Positions 33,460 to 41,096 of a DNA stretch of 64,000 nucleotides are shown in pieces. The notes below the pieces were generated by a model, which ran no database searches, was not told the DNA's origin, and saw only the letters and a list, made by a program, of their open reading frames with translations. The first letter of the stretch is position 1. Every line of letters begins with the position of its first letter. A program made the position numbers and the translations under genes. This stretch comes from Nitrogeniibacter mangrovi (lineage in GTDB: Bacteria > Pseudomonadota > Gammaproteobacteria > Burkholderiales > Rhodocyclaceae). The DNA lies in NCBI RefSeq assembly GCF_010983895.1, contig NZ_CP048836.1:1240001-1304000 (forward strand), given 5' to 3'.

Positions 33460-35193
33460 ATGACAGCAAAGAAACCCCTCGCGCCCGTCCAGGTGGTCGA
33501 TCGGGCGATGCATCAGGTTCATGAGCACTGGCAGACCATGGTCGACCCGCTGGGCATGGCGGCGCCCATCATCCATGCCCATCTGGCGTGGCTCGCGCAT
33601 CCGCAGGAGCTGGCCGAGAAGTGTGTCGCCTTCTCCGGCCAGCTGTGGGCGTTGCAGTGGCACAGCCTGCGTCGCATGATCGGTGCGCCGAGCCGCAGCC
33701 CCATCGAGCCGCATTCGGACGATACCCGCTTCAACGACCCGATCTGGACCGACTCGGCGACCTGGGACCTGGTGAAATCCTGGTACCTGCTGGCCACCCG
33801 TCACACCCAGGACATGCTGTATTCGACCCCCGGGCTGTCGAGCGAGAACCGGCGCCGCGCCGCGTTCTGGTGGCGCAATTGGCTCAACGCCGTGGCGCCG
33901 ACGAACTTCCTGCTGACCAATCCGGTGGCGCTGCGCAAGGCAGCGGAGACCCATGGCGACAGTCTGCGCCAGGGCTGGCACAACTACCTCGAGGACATGC
34001 GCGCCCGCATGGTGCGCATGTCCGATCCCGACGGATTCAAGGTCGGTGGCAACCTGGGCAATACGCCGGGCAAGGTGGTGATGCGTAACCGCCTGCTCGA
34101 GGTGATTCACTATGCGCCGCGTCAGCGCAAGGTGCATGCCCGGCCGGTGGTGCTGATCACCCCCTGGATCAACAAGTTCTACATTCTCGATCTGAACGAG
34201 CGCAAGAGCATGGTGCGCTACCTGCTCGACCAGGGGCTCGACGTCTACATGACGAGCTGGAAGAACCCGGACGCGTCCATGCGCGAGGTCAGCTTCGACG
34301 ACTACATCCTCGAGGGCGTGCATGCCATCGTCGAGACGGCGCGCGCGCAGAGCGGGCAGCCTTCCGTGCATGCGGTGGGGTACTGCATCGGCGGCACGGC
34401 GCTGTCCATCTACATGGCCTGGGCCAATCGGCGCTTCGGCGAAGCGGCCATGCCGGTGTCCGACTGGACCCTGCTCACCACCCTGGTGGATTTCCGCAAA
34501 CCCGGCGATATCGAGGTGTTCATCGACGAGGGCAGCGTCCGCTACCTGTGCGACAGCATGGCGCGCACCGGCTATCTGGACGGCGCCCAGATGGCCTCGG
34601 CATTCCGTCTGCTGCGTTCGAACTCCCTGATCTGGCACTACGTGGAGCACGGTTGGCTCTACGGGGAGCCGCCGCCGGCCTTCGACGTGCTGTTCTGGAA
34701 CATGGACACCACGCGCATGCCCTACGCGATGCACGCCTGGTATCTGCGCGAGCTGTATCTGCACAACCGGCTCATCGAGTCCGACGCACTCACCGTGGCC
34801 GGCGAGCCGATCGACCTGCACCGGATCATGCAGCCGCTCTACATGGTGGCGGCCGAGGACGATCACATCGCGCCGTGGCAGCAGACCTTCCGCATGATTC
34901 ACTTCGTGCGCGGCGAGAAGCGCTTCGTGCTCTCCAGTTCGGGGCACATTCTCGGCATCGTCAATCCCCCGGTCACGCCGCCCAAACGCCACTACTGGGC
35001 GGCCACGGCCCACCGGGCGGATCGTTGGGAAGCATGGCATGCGCGGGCGCCGCAGAGCGGCGGCAGCTGGTGGACCGACTGGATGGACTGGCTCAAGCCG
35101 CGCAGCGGTGATCTGATCGCGGCCCGCCCGGCCGAGTCGGCTGATTTTCCTGCACTGGACGATGCGCCCGGGCGTTATGTGCTTGAGTCGTGA
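33460..35193 (+). CDS. phaC: Class I poly(3-hydroxyalkanoate) synthase
   Basis: Polymerises 3-hydroxyacyl-CoA into storage polyester at the granule surface. The 577-residue length fits class I. The catalytic triad is visible: Cys309 in the lipase-like box GYCIGG, Asp near residue 467 in AEDDHIAPW and His496 in SSGHILGIVNPP. TGGAGG lies upstream of the ATG at 33460. No phaA or phaB is nearby, so it is an isolated gene. The FNR-like box upstream suggests higher expression at low oxygen, where polymer synthesis can act as an electron sink (inference). Confidence 0.93.
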   Translation: MTAKKPLAPVQVVDRAMHQVHEHWQTMVDPLGMAAPIIHAHLAWLAHPQELAEKCVAFSGQLWALQWHSLRRMIGAPSRSPIEPHSDDTRFNDPIWTDSATWDLVKSWYLLATRHTQDMLYSTPGLSSENRRRAAFWWRNWLNAVAPTNFLLTNPVALRKAAETHGDSLRQGWHNYLEDMRARMVRMSDPDGFKVGGNLGNTPGKVVMRNRLLEVIHYAPRQRKVHARPVVLITPWINKFYILDLNERKSMVRYLLDQGLDVYMTSWKNPDASMREVSFDDYILEGVHAIVETARAQSGQPSVHAVGYCIGGTALSIYMAWANRRFGEAAMPVSDWTLLTTLVDFRKPGDIEVFIDEGSVRYLCDSMARTGYLDGAQMASAFRLLRSNSLIWHYVEHGWLYGEPPPAFDVLFWNMDTTRMPYAMHAWYLRELYLHNRLIESDALTVAGEPIDLHRIMQPLYMVAAEDDHIAPWQQTFRMIHFVRGEKRFVLSSSGHILGIVNPPVTPPKRHYWAATAHRADRWEAWHARAPQSGGSWWTDWMDWLKPRSGDLIAARPAESADFPALDDAPGRYVLES

Positions 35194-35266
35194 ACGAGCC
35201 GTTCATCGGTTCGCGCACGCGATGTCGCGTCTGTTTTCCCATTCCGGACGGGTTCGCCGGGTGCGG

Positions 35267-35280
35267 TTGATTCGGGTCAA
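35267..35280 (+). promoter_or_regulatory. FNR/Dnr-type box of the hemerythrin cluster
   Basis: TTGAT-TCGG-GTCAA, one mismatch from the FNR consensus. CAGAAT (35302-35307) has its last base 33.5 nt from the centre; predicted start near 35314, about 29 nt before the ATG. FNR and Dnr read near-identical sites and cannot be told apart here. Confidence 0.65.
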
Positions 35281-35342
35281 TGCGCGCACAGGGGGTTCGC
35301 GCAGAATCGATGACAAGACAACCGATTGCAGGAACCCCGTCC

Positions 35343-35798
35343 ATGACCACCCTTTCACGGATCATGCATCGCGATCACACGCGTTGCGACATGCTGTTCT
35401 CCGAGGCCGAAGCCTGCGCGCAGGCCGGTCAGTGGCGTTCGTGCGCGGCCCTGACGGCCCAGTTTGCCGAGACCGTGCTCAACCACTTTTCGATCGAGGA
35501 GAACGCCATTTTTCCCGGCTTCGAGGCCAGCACCGGCATGACTTCGGGCCCGACCGCCGTCATGCGTTCGGAGCACGAACAGATGCGTCGCCTGCTCGAG
35601 GCGCTCGGCAACGCGGCGCGCAACGAAGATGCGGACGGGTTCGGCGACAGCGCGGAAACGCTGCTGATCCTCATGCAACAGCATAACTTGAAGGAGGAGA
35701 ACATCCTCTATCCCATGTGCGAGCAAGCGCTGGCCGACGATGCCGGGGTGCGCGAGCACCTGGTGATCCTGCAAAAGGAGATGGGCGATGAGCAATGA
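35343..35798 (+). CDS. Hemerythrin-domain protein
   Basis: A 151-residue four-helix protein with a probable non-haem di-iron site. Candidate ligands are His in MHRDH (near residue 11), HFSIEEN (near residues 48-53), SEHEQ (near residue 78) and QQHNLKEENILYP (near residues 112-120). Such proteins bind O2 or NO or repair Fe-S clusters. It overlaps the DUF2249 gene by 11 bp and heads a cluster with a polytopic membrane protein, under an FNR/Dnr box. An alternative ATG 11 codons upstream is in frame. Confidence 0.85.
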   Translation: MTTLSRIMHRDHTRCDMLFSEAEACAQAGQWRSCAALTAQFAETVLNHFSIEENAIFPGFEASTGMTSGPTAVMRSEHEQMRRLLEALGNAARNEDADGFGDSAETLLILMQQHNLKEENILYPMCEQALADDAGVREHLVILQKEMGDEQ

Positions 35799-36027
35799 AC
35801 GAGCCGAGCCGGCCGTGGTGGTCGATGCGCGTGGCATGGTGCCGCCCGAACCCCTGGAGCGCACGCTCGAAGGTCTCGATGTGCTCGGGCCCGGCGACAC
35901 CCTGCTGCTGATCATCCCGCGCCAGCCCGGGCCCCTGTTCGACATGCTTGACCAGAACGGCTACACCTACGAGGTTTCGACCCGCGAGGACGGGGCCTTC
36001 GACATCCGGATCCGTCAGGCCGGCTGA
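35788..36027 (+). CDS. DUF2249 protein (TusA-like fold)
   Basis: A 79-residue protein with the DUF2249 pattern VVDARGMVPPEPLERTLEGLDVLGPGDTLLLII, a small alpha/beta fold related to TusA but with no conserved cysteine. DUF2249 genes commonly accompany hemerythrin and NO-reductase-related genes in denitrifiers; the molecular role is unknown. It overlaps the hemerythrin gene by 11 bp and precedes the membrane protein by 10 bp, so the three are probably translationally linked. Confidence 0.85.
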   Translation: MSNERAEPAVVVDARGMVPPEPLERTLEGLDVLGPGDTLLLIIPRQPGPLFDMLDQNGYTYEVSTREDGAFDIRIRQAG

Positions 36028-36037
36028 GCCAGCGCCC

Positions 36038-37276
36038 ATGCAGGCCCTGTCGTTCGAGCAGGCGCCGCCGCCGTCGGTCCCCCTGCGTTTCTTCCTGACA
36101 GCGCCGGCCTTTCTGATGCTGGCCGGCGTGCTCCTGATGGTCAGCGGACGGGAGGTGTTCGCTTCGCGGTGGACCCCCGCCGCCTTGGCGCTCACTCATC
36201 TGCTGACCGTCGGCTTCATGCTGCAGGTCATGCTCGGCGCCCTGTTCCAGATCATGCCGGTGGCGATCGGTGCCAACCTTCCGGCGTTGGGGCGACTGGC
36301 CCGGGCCGTGCACGTGGCCGTTACGTTCGGCGCGGTGCTGCTGGTCGGCGGCTTCTACTGGGGGCTGGGTGGGCTCCTGGTGCCCGGCGGCGCCCTGATT
36401 CTCGGAGCGGTCGCGGTGTTCTGTGTGGTGGCCTTGCGGGCCTTGTGGCACACGCCGGTTCACAGTGGCACGGTTGTCGCCTTGCGCTGGGCCATCGCCT
36501 GGCTGGGGGCCACGGTCGGGCTCGGCTTCACCATGGCGCTGGCACGCTCGGGGCATGCCGACGTGGCCGTGCTCGGCTGGTCGAGCGTGCACGTCGCCGT
36601 CGGCCTGGGCGGCTGGGGTGGGTTGCTGGTGGCGGGAACGGCCTATCTGGTCGTACCCATGTTCCAGCTCACGCCCGCCTATCCGACCTGGTTCGTGCGG
36701 GGCTTTGCGCCCGCCGTGGCCCTGGCGCTGATCGCCGGGAGCGCCCTCGACTCGGCCTACGGGTGGCTGCCACTGCTGGCGGTCGCCAGTGCGTTCGCGC
36801 TGATGACGCTGGACCGGCAACGGCGCCGACGCCGCGCGCGGGCCGACACGACCTTGCGTCTGTGGCGACTGGCCATGGGGTGTGTGGTGGCTGGCAGTGT
36901 GGCGGGTGCGATCGCCTCGCTCAGACACTGGCCGGAGACGGCGCTGATGAGCGGCGGTGTCGTCCTGTGGGGCGCCTATGTGTCGCTGATCGTGGGCATG
37001 CTCTACAAGATCGTCCCCTTTGTCCTGTGGCTGCATCTGCAGCCACGGCTGGCCAATGTGCCGCCGATGACCCGCATGCTCGACGACGCGCTGATCCGCT
37101 GGCACTGGCGCGCCCATCTGCTTGCCCTCGGCCTGCTGCTGATCAGCCCGCTCCAGTCGTCTGCCGGGCTCGTTGCCGGTGCGGTGGTGACGATTTCCGC
37201 CGCCCTGCTGGCGCTGCAGCTGGTCGGTGTGACACGCCAGGCGCGACGTGCCCTGGCGCGCGCTCAGGCGTCGTAG
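36038..37276 (+). CDS. Polytopic membrane protein with conserved His, denitrification-associated
   Basis: A 412-residue protein with about 11-12 transmembrane helices. Histidines sit inside or next to several of them: LALTHLLTVGFMLQVMLG, ARAVHVAVTFGA, WSSVHVAVGLGGWGGLLVAG, WHWRAHLLALGL. This recalls haem-binding membrane proteins such as the cbb3 subunit I/NnrS group, but I do not recognise a named family with certainty. Its order hemerythrin-DUF2249-this gene under an FNR/Dnr box suggests a role in NO or oxygen handling. Its last 13 bp overlap the convergent dnr gene. Confidence 0.75.
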   Translation: MQALSFEQAPPPSVPLRFFLTAPAFLMLAGVLLMVSGREVFASRWTPAALALTHLLTVGFMLQVMLGALFQIMPVAIGANLPALGRLARAVHVAVTFGAVLLVGGFYWGLGGLLVPGGALILGAVAVFCVVALRALWHTPVHSGTVVALRWAIAWLGATVGLGFTMALARSGHADVAVLGWSSVHVAVGLGGWGGLLVAGTAYLVVPMFQLTPAYPTWFVRGFAPAVALALIAGSALDSAYGWLPLLAVASAFALMTLDRQRRRRRARADTTLRLWRLAMGCVVAGSVAGAIASLRHWPETALMSGGVVLWGAYVSLIVGMLYKIVPFVLWLHLQPRLANVPPMTRMLDDALIRWHWRAHLLALGLLLISPLQSSAGLVAGAVVTISAALLALQLVGVTRQARRALARAQAS

Positions 37277-37956
37277 TGACGCAGCTTGTCGATGTCGTGC
37301 AGCGTGATCTGCTTGCCCTGTACCGTGATCAGCTTGTGGGTGGACAGATCGTTGAAGATGCGCGAGAGGGTTTCGGGGGTGAGATTGAGCCGCGAGGCGA
37401 TGATCTGCTTGCTCGTCGGCAGGTCGATGACCAGCTGCGTGTCCTGGCACGGCTCGGCGTGGGCCTGCTGCAGCAGGTAGCCGATGACGCGCTGGGTGCT
37501 CGAACGCAGCGAATAGGACTCCACGTCACGCACCATGCTGTGCAGGCGGATCGCCATGCCCGCGAGCATGCGCCGGGAGAAGCCGGGGTCGTGATCGATC
37601 TGCTCGAACACCGCATCGCGGGCCACATGGAGCAGCAGGGTGTCGGCGAGCGATTCGGCAAACACGGGGTAGGGCTTGTCCATGAACAGCACCGCCTCGC
37701 CGAAGCTTTGATGCGGGCCAAGGATTTCCACCACCTTTTCGTTACCCTGTGGCGAGGAGAAGGCCAGTTTGATCTGCCCGAAGATGACGTAGTAGAAGCC
37801 CTTGGGCTGATCGCCGCGCTGGAACAGCATCTCGCCCTTGCGCAGGCGCTTCTCGCGCGTGGCCTCGGCGATCTGGGTCAGATCGTCGGCGGACATGGCG
37901 CTGAACAGCGGCATGCGACTGAGCAGACCGGGAATGTCGATTTTGTCGTGGCTCAT
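37264..37956 (-). CDS. dnr: Dnr-like Crp/Fnr family regulator
   Basis: A 230-residue regulator with an N-terminal cyclic-nucleotide-type sensor domain and a C-terminal winged helix. The recognition region SKQIIASRLNLTPETLSRIFNDL (near residues 178-200) carries the E-x2-S-R signature for TTGAT-type sites. It lacks the N-terminal cysteine cluster of FNR, so it fits the Dnr branch, which senses NO in denitrifiers. It lies between two membrane-protein genes of the NO-response cluster and overlaps the convergent 412-residue protein gene by 13 bp. The ATG at 37956 (MSHDKIDIPG) is chosen over earlier in-frame codons. Confidence 0.85.
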   Translation of the reverse strand: MSHDKIDIPGLLSRMPLFSAMSADDLTQIAEATREKRLRKGEMLFQRGDQPKGFYYVIFGQIKLAFSSPQGNEKVVEILGPHQSFGEAVLFMDKPYPVFAESLADTLLLHVARDAVFEQIDHDPGFSRRMLAGMAIRLHSMVRDVESYSLRSSTQRVIGYLLQQAHAEPCQDTQLVIDLPTSKQIIASRLNLTPETLSRIFNDLSTHKLITVQGKQITLHDIDKLRHYDA

Positions 37957-38051
37957 GGCAAAGAGGGCGATCGGGGCGTTGGAACAACAGCCGGAATTTA
38001 CCATGCAGGCGTTGCGGCAGGTGGCTGCGGTGCGCATATCAGGAACGACTC

Positions 38052-39263
38052 ATGAATGAAACGCGTGCACCTTCACGTCGCGCCATGCTGCTGGTGGCCC
38101 CTCACCGGGGCATGTTCTTCCTCGGCATGCTCCAGTGCGTGCTGGTGATGTTGCCCTGGTGGGTGGAGATGATTCTGCGCGCGGCGGGGCAGGGCCTGGC
38201 CTGGCCATGGCCCGCGCCCTGGTGGCATGCGGTGATGCTGTTGTACGGCGTGTTCCCCTTCTTCGTGTTCGGCTTCCTGCTCACCGCCATGCCCCGCTGG
38301 CAGTCCCATGGCGATCTGGCGCCGTCGCGGTACGTCTGGTGTTGGGCTGTGCTGGTCGCCGGTTGGGGGCTGATCTATGCCGCCTTCCTGTGGCCGCTGC
38401 TGCGCATTCCGGGCGTCGTGCTCGTGGGTGCGGGCTGGGCCGGGGTGTGTGCGGTGCTGTTTCCGGTCATGCGACGCCCCGGGCGCGGGCGGCTGCATGC
38501 GGTGCCGGTCTGGGCCGCCCTGTGTGCCGGGCTCGCCGGCTGGTCGTGCGTCCTCATGCTGGCGCTGGGCGGAGACGGGCGCTGGGCGGCATGGGCCATC
38601 GATCTGGGGCTGTGGGCCTGCCTGCTGCCCATCTTCCTCAGCGTCTGCCATCGCATGGTGCCGTTCTTCTCCTCATCGGTGCTGCCGGACTACACCATGG
38701 TGCGTCCCGCCTGGGCGCTGTGGGTGCTGGTGGCCGGATCGGTGCTCCACGGGGCGCTGAACCGGCTGGGGCTGGCCGAGCTGACGTGGCTGGTGGATCT
38801 GCCGATGGCGGCCGTGGGGGGATGGCTGACCGTTTCCTGGCAGTTGCGTCGCAGCTTTGCGGTGCGCCTGCTCGCCATGCTTCATGTCGGCTTCGCCTGG
38901 TTCGGTGTGGCGATGGCGTTGTTCGGGGTGCAGTCGTTGCTGGCGTTTTTCGGTGTGAGCGCACTCGGGCTCGCACCGCTGCATGTGCTGGTGATCGGCA
39001 TGTTCACCGTGCTGGCGCTGGGCATGGTGTCGCGGGTCACCCTGGGTCACTCGGGGGCGGCCCTCAAGGCCGATGGACTGACGTGGGCCTTGAGCTGGGC
39101 CGTGCAGGGCGTGCTGCTGCTGCGCGTGGCGGCCGAGCTGCTGCCCGGCGCGCCCCTGTGGCTGGTGTTCGCGGCCACCGGATGGCTGTGCGTGTTTGTC
39201 CTGTGGACTTTGCGGTATCTTCCTGTCTATCTGCGCCCGCGTGTGGATGGGCGCGACGGATAG
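38052..39263 (+). CDS. nnrS: NnrS family haem-copper membrane protein
   Basis: A 403-residue protein with about 12 transmembrane helices. The NnrS hallmark SRVTLGHSG is near residue 328, and the first-helix region APHRGMFFLG and the segment WWHAVMLLYGVFPFFVFGFLLTAMPRW carry candidate haem-binding histidines. NnrS proteins are part of the NO-stress response in denitrifiers. It is divergent from dnr (95 bp apart) and followed 9 bp later by a SirB2-like gene. AGGAA precedes the ATG. Confidence 0.9.
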   Translation: MNETRAPSRRAMLLVAPHRGMFFLGMLQCVLVMLPWWVEMILRAAGQGLAWPWPAPWWHAVMLLYGVFPFFVFGFLLTAMPRWQSHGDLAPSRYVWCWAVLVAGWGLIYAAFLWPLLRIPGVVLVGAGWAGVCAVLFPVMRRPGRGRLHAVPVWAALCAGLAGWSCVLMLALGGDGRWAAWAIDLGLWACLLPIFLSVCHRMVPFFSSSVLPDYTMVRPAWALWVLVAGSVLHGALNRLGLAELTWLVDLPMAAVGGWLTVSWQLRRSFAVRLLAMLHVGFAWFGVAMALFGVQSLLAFFGVSALGLAPLHVLVIGMFTVLALGMVSRVTLGHSGAALKADGLTWALSWAVQGVLLLRVAAELLPGAPLWLVFAATGWLCVFVLWTLRYLPVYLRPRVDGRDG

Positions 39264-39272
39264 GACATTTTC

Positions 39273-39644
39273 ATGTACCAGGTCATCAAGCATGTGCATC
39301 TGACCAGCGTGGCGTTGAGCCTTGCCGGCTTCCTGTTGCGGGGGTTCTGGATGGTCACCGGTTCGCCGTTGCTCAAGGCGCGCCTGACCCGCGTCCTGCC
39401 GCACGTGGTCGATACCGTGCTGCTGGGCAGTGCCCTGGCGCTGGTGAGCTTCTACGACAGCGTGCCGGCGTGGGTGTGGGCCAAGGTCATCGGTTTGCTG
39501 TGCTACATCGTGCTGGGTACGATTGCGCTGAAACGTGGCCGGACGCTCACGATACGCCTGGTGGCGATGGGGGCGGCCCTGCTGACCTTCGCGTGGATCG
39601 TGTCGGTGGCCCTGACGAAACAGCCGGCCGGATTCCTGGCCTGA
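39273..39644 (+). CDS. SirB2 family membrane protein
   Basis: A 123-residue protein with four hydrophobic helices and the SirB2 features KHVHLTSVALSLAGFLLRG near the start, RVLPHVVDTVLLGSALAL and AKVIGLLCYIVLG. The family has no established function, but its genes often lie beside NnrS. It is 9 bp downstream of nnrS and 18 bp upstream of a second hemerythrin gene, forming a likely operon. Confidence 0.87.
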   Translation: MYQVIKHVHLTSVALSLAGFLLRGFWMVTGSPLLKARLTRVLPHVVDTVLLGSALALVSFYDSVPAWVWAKVIGLLCYIVLGTIALKRGRTLTIRLVAMGAALLTFAWIVSVALTKQPAGFLA

Positions 39645-39662
39645 CGGAGCGGAGTTGCACGC

Positions 39663-40205
39663 ATGACCGAATCGCTCATTCCCATCGCACCGGATCTGGA
39701 CGAACCGCTGGAGATTCTCGTTGCCTGCCACGGCCGCATGGCCGCACAGCTCGAAACCCTGGACCGGCTGGTGCGCTGGTTGCCCGAGCATGGCGCCGAC
39801 GAGGATGCCCGCCGCGCGGCGACGAACGTGATGCGCTACTTCGACACCGCCGCCGTCAACCATCACCGGGACGAGGAGGAAGACGTCTTTCCCCTGCTGC
39901 TGGAGCGCTGTCCGCCAGCGGCACGGATGCGGATCCGCAAGCTCGTCGCCTGGGTCAAGGACGACCATCGGGCCCTGGAGTCGGCCTGGGCGGAGCTGCG
40001 CGCATTCCTGACCGACATCGCGGAGGGGCGTCAGGCAGTGCTTGACGCCGACGAGGTGGCGAACTTTTCCGCCCACTACCTCAATCACATCGACCGGGAA
40101 GACAACGAACTGTTTCCCTTTGCCGTGAATGTGCTGACGGCGGACGATCTGAAACAACTCAGCAAGAGCATGCGCGCGCGCCGGACCACGACGCGCGCCG
40201 GATGA
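39663..40205 (+). CDS. Hemerythrin-domain protein (second)
   Basis: A 180-residue hemerythrin HHE cation-binding-like protein. Probable iron ligands are ACHGRM (near residue 23), AAVNHHRDEEEDVFP (near residues 68-78), KDDHRALE (near residue 101) and HYLNHIDREDNELFP (near residues 138-150). It differs clearly from the hemerythrin at 35.3 kb, so it is not a recent duplicate. Last gene of the nnrS-sirB2-like unit; it meets the fnr gene tail to tail, 15 bp apart. Confidence 0.87.
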   Translation: MTESLIPIAPDLDEPLEILVACHGRMAAQLETLDRLVRWLPEHGADEDARRAATNVMRYFDTAAVNHHRDEEEDVFPLLLERCPPAARMRIRKLVAWVKDDHRALESAWAELRAFLTDIAEGRQAVLDADEVANFSAHYLNHIDREDNELFPFAVNVLTADDLKQLSKSMRARRTTTRAG

Positions 40206-40220
40206 ATCCGCCCGGGTGGC

Positions 40221-40964
40221 TCAGATCCCGCCGTGGTTGCCGAGCAGCTGCTTGAGGCCGTCGATGTCGATGATGCGGATGTGTTTCTGCTGCACCGAGA
40301 TCAGGCCCTGATCCTGAAATCGGGAAAACGCCCGTGAGACGGTTTCGAGCTTGAGCCCGAGATAGGAGCCGATCTCGTCGCGGGTCATCCGCAGATGGAA
40401 CTCCGCGGCGGAGAACCCGCGCGCCGTAAAGCGCTGCGAGAGGTTGAGCAGGAAGGCCGCCAGCCGCTCCTCGGCGCGCATCGAGCCGAGCAGCATCATC
40501 ACGCTGTGGTCGCGGACGATCTCGCGGCTCATCACCTTGTGGAACTGGTGCTGGAGGGATTCCACCGCGCGCGACAGCTCTTCGAGCTTGGAGAACGGGA
40601 TCACGCACACTTCACTGTCCTCGAGCGCTTCGGCATCGCAGGTGTGCTGGTCGGTGCTGATGCCGTCGAGGCCGAGAATCTCCCCCGACATCTGGAAGCC
40701 GGTGACCTGATCGCGTCCGTCCTCGAACAGCACGTTGGTCTTGAACGAGCCGGAACGCACCGCGTAGATCGCTTCGAAGGTGTCACCGGCCCGGTAGAGG
40801 TGCTGGTGGCGCTTGACCCGCCGGCGTGCGCCCACGAGGGCGTCGAGTTGTTCGATCTCGGCATTGCCGAGGCCCACCGGCAGGCACAGTTCCTGAAGAT
40901 TGCACTGGGAACAGGCAGTCTTGAGGTCGGCTACGGTGATCGGGATGGTCGCTCCGCGTGGCAT
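40221..40964 (-). CDS. fnr: Anaerobic regulator FNR
   Basis: The 247-residue oxygen sensor that binds TTGAT-N4-ATCAA as a [4Fe-4S] dimer. All four cluster cysteines are visible: C18, C21 and C27 in CSQCNLQELC, and C120 in SEVCVIPF. The DNA-reading helix is GSYLGLKLETVSRAFSRFQ, with the E-x2-S-R signature. It therefore differs from the Dnr-like protein at 37.3 kb. The ATG at 40964 (MPRGATIPITV) is chosen; an earlier in-frame start would add a Lys/Arg-rich stretch not typical of FNR. Divergent from hemN with a shared region holding an FNR-like box. Confidence 0.95.
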   Translation of the reverse strand: MPRGATIPITVADLKTACSQCNLQELCLPVGLGNAEIEQLDALVGARRRVKRHQHLYRAGDTFEAIYAVRSGSFKTNVLFEDGRDQVTGFQMSGEILGLDGISTDQHTCDAEALEDSEVCVIPFSKLEELSRAVESLQHQFHKVMSREIVRDHSVMMLLGSMRAEERLAAFLLNLSQRFTARGFSAAEFHLRMTRDEIGSYLGLKLETVSRAFSRFQDQGLISVQQKHIRIIDIDGLKQLLGNHGGI

Positions 40965-41027
40965 GCTGCAGGCTCTCCGTATTTCTTGCTTGGTTTTTTC
41001 GCCTTTCCGGACAAGCCTTTGCACCCG

Positions 41028-41041
41028 TTGATCCACGTCAA
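41028..41041 (+). promoter_or_regulatory. FNR-like box upstream of hemN
   Basis: TTGAT-CCAC-GTCAA, one mismatch, 56 bp before the hemN ATG. The -10 region is poor (around 41063-41069), so the mode of control is less certain than at ccoN. It could also act on the divergent fnr promoter. Confidence 0.55.
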
Positions 41042-41096
41042 CTCAAGCGCGGCGGCTTTCTGCGATGGTTGCACCCTACAAGGTATCGTACTCATC

